A stretch of DNA of 64,000 nt from Pseudobdellovibrio exovorus JSS (GTDB taxonomy: Bacteria; Bdellovibrionota; Bdellovibrionia; Bdellovibrionales; Bdellovibrionaceae), in contig NC_020813.1 of NCBI RefSeq assembly GCF_000348725.1, positions 1,116,001-1,180,000 of the forward strand, read 5' to 3'. How positions within the stretch are numbered: the stretch's first letter is position 1; the number at the start of each line of letters is the position of its first letter. This document shows positions 60,557-64,000 of the stretch, one piece after another. The notes below the pieces were generated by a model. The model did no database searches. It saw nothing but the letters and a program-made list of their open reading frames with translations, and was not told where the DNA came from. Made by a program: the position numbers and the translations under genes.

Positions 60557-60925
60557 TTAGCTTTGCGGTGATTTGCTCAGAATCGAATTCAGTTGTGTTA
60601 TTTTATCAGCGGCTTTCTTTTTCGATTCGTCGCTAATATAAAAGGCCAAAGTGGCAACGGCTAAAGTCAATAAAGCGGCGTCATCTGAGTAGCCTGTTAA
60701 GGGTATGAAGTCGGGAATAGCATCAATCGGTAATATAAAATATCCTAAGGCTCCGTAAATGCGGATACGAGCCCATTTAGGCGTGCGTGGATCACGTGCT
60801 GTGTAGTAGAGCTTTAAAATAGTCATGGCCATACCAGAACCAATTTTTGAGGCCTGCTTCTGTAGTTTGTGCCACAGACGTGGTTTAGAGTAATGTGAAG
60901 AAAAATCAGAGTCGTTTGTCTTCAT
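60557..60925 (-). CDS. DUF1232 (YkvA-type) membrane protein
   Basis: 122 aa. The DUF1232 core is IYGALGYFILPIDAIPDFIPLTGYSDDAALLTLAVATLAFYIS, with the conserved P-x-D-x-I-P-D-x-x-P pattern. Probably two short membrane-associated helices. Role unknown. Convergent with the EEP gene, 2 nt apart; divergent from the repeat lipoprotein. Confidence 0.85.
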   Translation of the reverse strand: MKTNDSDFSSHYSKPRLWHKLQKQASKIGSGMAMTILKLYYTARDPRTPKWARIRIYGALGYFILPIDAIPDFIPLTGYSDDAALLTLAVATLAFYISDESKKKAADKITQLNSILSKSPQS

Positions 60926-61066
60926 AGTTTGATTATACTCCTAACTGGGCAGATCAGTTTGAATATCTTTATTTTTTGTCGATTCCGACTTTGTTTCACT
61001 CTGAGTCACTTCTAAAGTCCTGCACTCTGATAACCGATAAGGTTATATCGGACAGGGGAAACGATT

Positions 61067-64000
61067 ATGGGTTTATTTTTCAAGAAGAACTTGTCATTTT
61101 TTTTGGCTTCGGGTTTCTCTTTAGGTCTTCTTATATCCTTTCAAAACTGCAGTAACAAAATGAATTTCGCGACTCCCAATGTGAGTGAGTTTTCCTCTAT
61201 GGCTGTGGGTGAAAGTTTTTGTGAAGAGAACCCAATGGACCCTACCTGTATTGGGCGTGATAAAACTGTATTTAATAAAGCCTGTTACTTTAATGGCGTG
61301 ATGGTTGAAGATGGTGAGTGGGTTGAAGGCTATCGCCAATCGTCAGTTCCCTATGGTCACAGTTGTGAAAGTGAACGTCGTCAATGTAAAGATGGGGCGT
61401 GGACTGGATCTTACAACTTCGCGAGTTGCTCTGTTGGCGAAGCGGCCAGTTGTCTTTTTAATGGTCAAACAATTGCGCATGGCCAAGGTGTCAGTGCTTA
61501 CCAAAATTCCTCTGTTGGATTTGGCAGTGACTGTGTGACTGAAAATCGTGTTTGTAATAATGGTGTTTTGTCAGGTTCTTATAACTACGCTAGCTGTTTA
61601 GTTGGTGCGGCGTCCAGCTGTCTTTTCAATGGCCAAACTGTACCTCATGGTGGAACTGTAACGGCATTTCAAAACTCGTCTGTAGCTTATGGTGCAAGTT
61701 GTGTTTCGCAAACTCGTACGTGTTACAATGGAGCCTTGTCCGGCACTTACAATCAACCCAGTTGTAATGTTGGCGCAGCGGCGAGTTGTCAATTTAACGG
61801 ACGCGCGGTTGCCCATGGTGAATCTGTCGTGGCCTTTCAGCAGTCGTCTGTAGCTTATGGTGCTTCTTGTACGTCACAAACTCGTACTTGTAATAATGGG
61901 GCTTTATCAGGTTCTTATGGATATGCTTCCTGTACTCCGGGCGCGGCTGCTAGTTGTCTTTTCAATGGTCAAACTGTCGCACATAACGAAACCATCGTAG
62001 CTTTTCAAAACTCAACAGTGGCGTATGGTTCTAGCTGTCAGCCTCAATCCCGTCAGTGTAACAACGGAACGTTAAGTGGTAGCTACACGTTCTCAAGTTG
62101 TCAGGCCAGTCAGCCTAATTCGTGTCAGTTCAATGGTCAGACCATTGCTCACGGGCAGATCGTAACGGCATTCCAAAACTCAACAGTGGCATTCGGATCT
62201 ACGTGTGTATCTGAACAGAGAGCTTGTAATAACGGATCATTATCTGGTTCGTACAATGTGGCTTCATGTCAGGTAGGTGCAGCAGCGAGTTGTCAATTTA
62301 ACGGTCAAACGGTGGCCCACGGAGCAAGCGTAACAGCTTTCCAAAATTCAACGGTGGCTTATGGTGGAACGTGTGTTTCACATCAGAGAACATGTTCCAA
62401 TGGAGTTTTATCTGGAAACTATAACTACGGGACATGTGAGGTTGGCGCGGCGGCAAGCTGTCTTTTCAATGGCCAGACCATTGCTCACGGACAACGAGTA
62501 ACGGCTTTCCAAAGTGCAAACGTGGCCTATGGAGCTACTTGTAACTCGCAAGAGCGTGTTTGTACGAATGGAAGTCTTTCTGGTAATTACACAGCGGGTA
62601 GTTGTACAGTCAATCAGCCGAACTCATGTACTTTCAATGGTCAGACAATTGCTCACAATCAAAATGTAACGGCATTCTTGGCGTCGAGTGTGGCTTACGG
62701 ATCGACGTGTACGTCTCAGGCGCGTACTTGTAACAACGGAACTTTAAGTGGCCAATACACATTTGGTTCATGTGTGGTGGGTGCGCCGAGATCATGTACT
62801 TTTAATGGTCAAACCGTGACTCATAATCAAAAAATTATTGCGTATCAAAGTGCAAGCGTAGCTTATGGTTCTACATGTACATCGCAAGAGCGTACTTGTA
62901 GTGATGGAACATTATCCGGTAATTACACTCACGCCAGTTGCGTGGTGAATGTGGCTGCGTCTTGTAGTTTTAATGGTCAGACAGTGGCTCACGGTGCGAG
63001 CGTTACGGGCTATGCAACATCATCAGTACCTTATGGTTCAACATGTTCGGCGCAAACGCGCACATGTAATAACGGAACTTTAAGTGGTACGTCTGCTTAC
63101 AGCTCGTGCTCTGTGACTCCTGCAGCGTCTTGTACTTTCAATGGGCGCGCAGTGGCCCACGGAGCCAGTGTTACAGGATACACGACATCGTCAGTACCTT
63201 ATGGTTCGACATGTTCAGCGCAAACACGTACATGCAGCAATGGGACTTTAAGTGGTTCAGCGGCTTACAGTTCATGTGTTGTGAATCCTGCGGCTACTTG
63301 TAGTTTTAACGGACAATCTATTGCTCACGGTGGAACGGTTACAGCCTATGCGGCAGCTAGCGTTCCATTTGGTTCAAGTTGTTCAGCGCAAACGCGTACT
63401 TGTAGTAATGGAACTTTAAGTGGAACAAACGCGCATGCTTCATGTTCTGTGGCTCCGGCTGCATCTTGTAGCTTTAATGGCCAGTCTATCGCCCATGGTG
63501 GATCAGTGACGGCTTACGCTTCAGGCAGTGTGCCTTATGGTTCAAGTTGTTCAGCGCAAACACGTACATGTAATAATGGATCTTTGAGTGGAAATTACGG
63601 AGCCGCTAGTTGTTCTGTAAGTCCTCCAGCTTCTTGTAACTTTAATGGTCAAGCAGTAGCTCATGGTGCAAGCGTGACAGCCTATGCTGCGGCCACAGTG
63701 GCTTATGGTGGAAGCTGTACTTCTGAAAGCCGTACTTGTAATAATGGCTCGTTAAACGGAAGTTATGGACATAGCAGCTGTACGGTCAGTGGTCCGCCAG
63801 AAGGCTCTTGTGAAATTCGTCATCCGATCGGATGGTGGGGTGAGCAAACACGCAATGGAACTATGCACTGTGCGGAGTTCTACTCGCCAGCAGCTAATCC
63901 ACGCATCACAACGACTATTATGATGAATGGTCAAACTGTAACAACGCGTGCAGGATACTGTGGTAGTGGAAATGGCGCTTGTCATGGAGAGATGACATAT
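61067..64000 (+). CDS. Large Cys-rich repeat lipoprotein, open at the window end
   Basis: An open frame of 978 codons with no stop, running off the window. ATG 61067 with GACAGGGGAA upstream. The N-terminus has two Lys, a hydrophobic run (FFLASGFSLGLLISFQNC) and a Cys at the expected lipidation place, a non-canonical lipobox. After residue 72, fifteen units of exactly 56 aa run to residue 912. Each unit is built on C-x-FNG-Q-x-x-AHG, then C at 28, C at 35 and C at 49, with RTC.NG.LSG.Y and ..C. The tail has a WWGEQTRNG segment and more Cys. It is likely a surface or secreted adhesin-like protein stabilised by disulphides. Confidence 0.88.
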   Translation, partial: MGLFFKKNLSFFLASGFSLGLLISFQNCSNKMNFATPNVSEFSSMAVGESFCEENPMDPTCIGRDKTVFNKACYFNGVMVEDGEWVEGYRQSSVPYGHSCESERRQCKDGAWTGSYNFASCSVGEAASCLFNGQTIAHGQGVSAYQNSSVGFGSDCVTENRVCNNGVLSGSYNYASCLVGAASSCLFNGQTVPHGGTVTAFQNSSVAYGASCVSQTRTCYNGALSGTYNQPSCNVGAAASCQFNGRAVAHGESVVAFQQSSVAYGASCTSQTRTCNNGALSGSYGYASCTPGAAASCLFNGQTVAHNETIVAFQNSTVAYGSSCQPQSRQCNNGTLSGSYTFSSCQASQPNSCQFNGQTIAHGQIVTAFQNSTVAFGSTCVSEQRACNNGSLSGSYNVASCQVGAAASCQFNGQTVAHGASVTAFQNSTVAYGGTCVSHQRTCSNGVLSGNYNYGTCEVGAAASCLFNGQTIAHGQRVTAFQSANVAYGATCNSQERVCTNGSLSGNYTAGSCTVNQPNSCTFNGQTIAHNQNVTAFLASSVAYGSTCTSQARTCNNGTLSGQYTFGSCVVGAPRSCTFNGQTVTHNQKIIAYQSASVAYGSTCTSQERTCSDGTLSGNYTHASCVVNVAASCSFNGQTVAHGASVTGYATSSVPYGSTCSAQTRTCNNGTLSGTSAYSSCSVTPAASCTFNGRAVAHGASVTGYTTSSVPYGSTCSAQTRTCSNGTLSGSAAYSSCVVNPAATCSFNGQSIAHGGTVTAYAAASVPFGSSCSAQTRTCSNGTLSGTNAHASCSVAPAASCSFNGQSIAHGGSVTAYASGSVPYGSSCSAQTRTCNNGSLSGNYGAASCSVSPPASCNFNGQAVAHGASVTAYAAATVAYGGSCTSESRTCNNGSLNGSYGHSSCTVSGPPEGSCEIRHPIGWWGEQTRNGTMHCAEFYSPAANPRITTTIMMNGQTVTTRAGYCGSGNGACHGEMTY
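61283..63802 (+). repeat. 15 tandem in-frame units of exactly 168 bp
   Basis: The Cys codon that opens each unit recurs at 61283 + 168n (61451, 61619, 61787, 61955, 62123, 62291, 62459, 62627, 62795, 62963, 63131, 63299, 63467 and 63635), with no indels. Units differ mainly by substitutions; late units (62963-63634) are closer to each other than early ones. The pattern breaks at the next Cys (63809). Confidence 0.92.

Noticed and set aside
61283-63802. Regular 168-bp repeats as a CRISPR array or satellite
   Set aside because: The units are coding, in frame, with no stop codon and no spacer-like unique pieces; they vary by substitution along the whole unit.

Overview
The window looks like chromosomal DNA of a Gram-negative bacterium, most likely a member of the Bdellovibrionota (Bdellovibrio / Pseudobdellovibrio type). 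This is inferred from the mix of genes: a fused acyl-CoA mutase, many secreted proteins and lipoproteins of unknown function, several peptidoglycan enzymes, small outer-membrane barrels, and moderate G+C content (roughly mid-40s percent by eye). No phage, plasmid, integrase, transposase or CRISPR array was seen. Three tRNA genes are present: Gly-GCC, His-GUG and Leu-UAA.

Layout. 1-16 kb: 3' part of an IcmF-type mutase, a lytic transglycosylase on the opposite strand overlapping it, a DEAD-box RNA helicase, an FAD dehydrogenase, phosphatidylserine decarboxylase, two divergent pterin-synthase paralogues (QueD and a PTPS-III-like protein), secreted/outer-membrane proteins, ferritin, FeoAB, and a glycosyltransferase-polysaccharide deacetylase fusion. 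16-31 kb: tRNA-Gly with an AT-rich membrane-protein gene beside it, a secreted kinase-like protein, a cNMP-binding/EAL phosphodiesterase, small secreted proteins, M48 and M28 peptidases, a Kef-type antiporter, tRNA-His, an AI-2E-type permease, a chalcone-isomerase-like protein, RidA and a DUF218 protein. 31-40 kb: a degenerate ABC ATPase with a LolC/E-type permease, then lysine/DAP and wall genes (dapD, M14 amidase, lysA, M74 endopeptidase lipoprotein, murI), and a GMP-reductase-like enzyme. 40-50 kb: tRNA-Leu, metabolic enzymes, an RNA-binding group (two RRM proteins, SlyD-like FKBP, IF-1 paralogue) and a nitric-oxide group (truncated haemoglobin, NnrS, NsrR). 50-64 kb: porin, PLD lipoprotein, FbpABC iron transporter, surface/secreted proteins, an endonuclease/phosphatase-family lipoprotein, DUF1232 protein, and an open-ended lipoprotein gene carrying 15 tandem units of exactly 168 bp.

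Themes. Iron handling (ferritin, FeoAB, FbpABC), nitric-oxide defence under a near-perfect palindrome, peptidoglycan turnover coupled to DAP/lysine metabolism, and RNA chaperone functions whose Shine-Dalgarno sequences are predicted to be locked in hairpins. Convergent gene pairs repeatedly share a hairpin that sits directly on the stop codons. The strongest leads for new biology are the 168-bp repeat lipoprotein, the RRM leader hairpins, the pseudo-ATPase beside the LolC/E-type permease, the secreted kinase-like protein and the start-codon hairpin at 16.37 kb.
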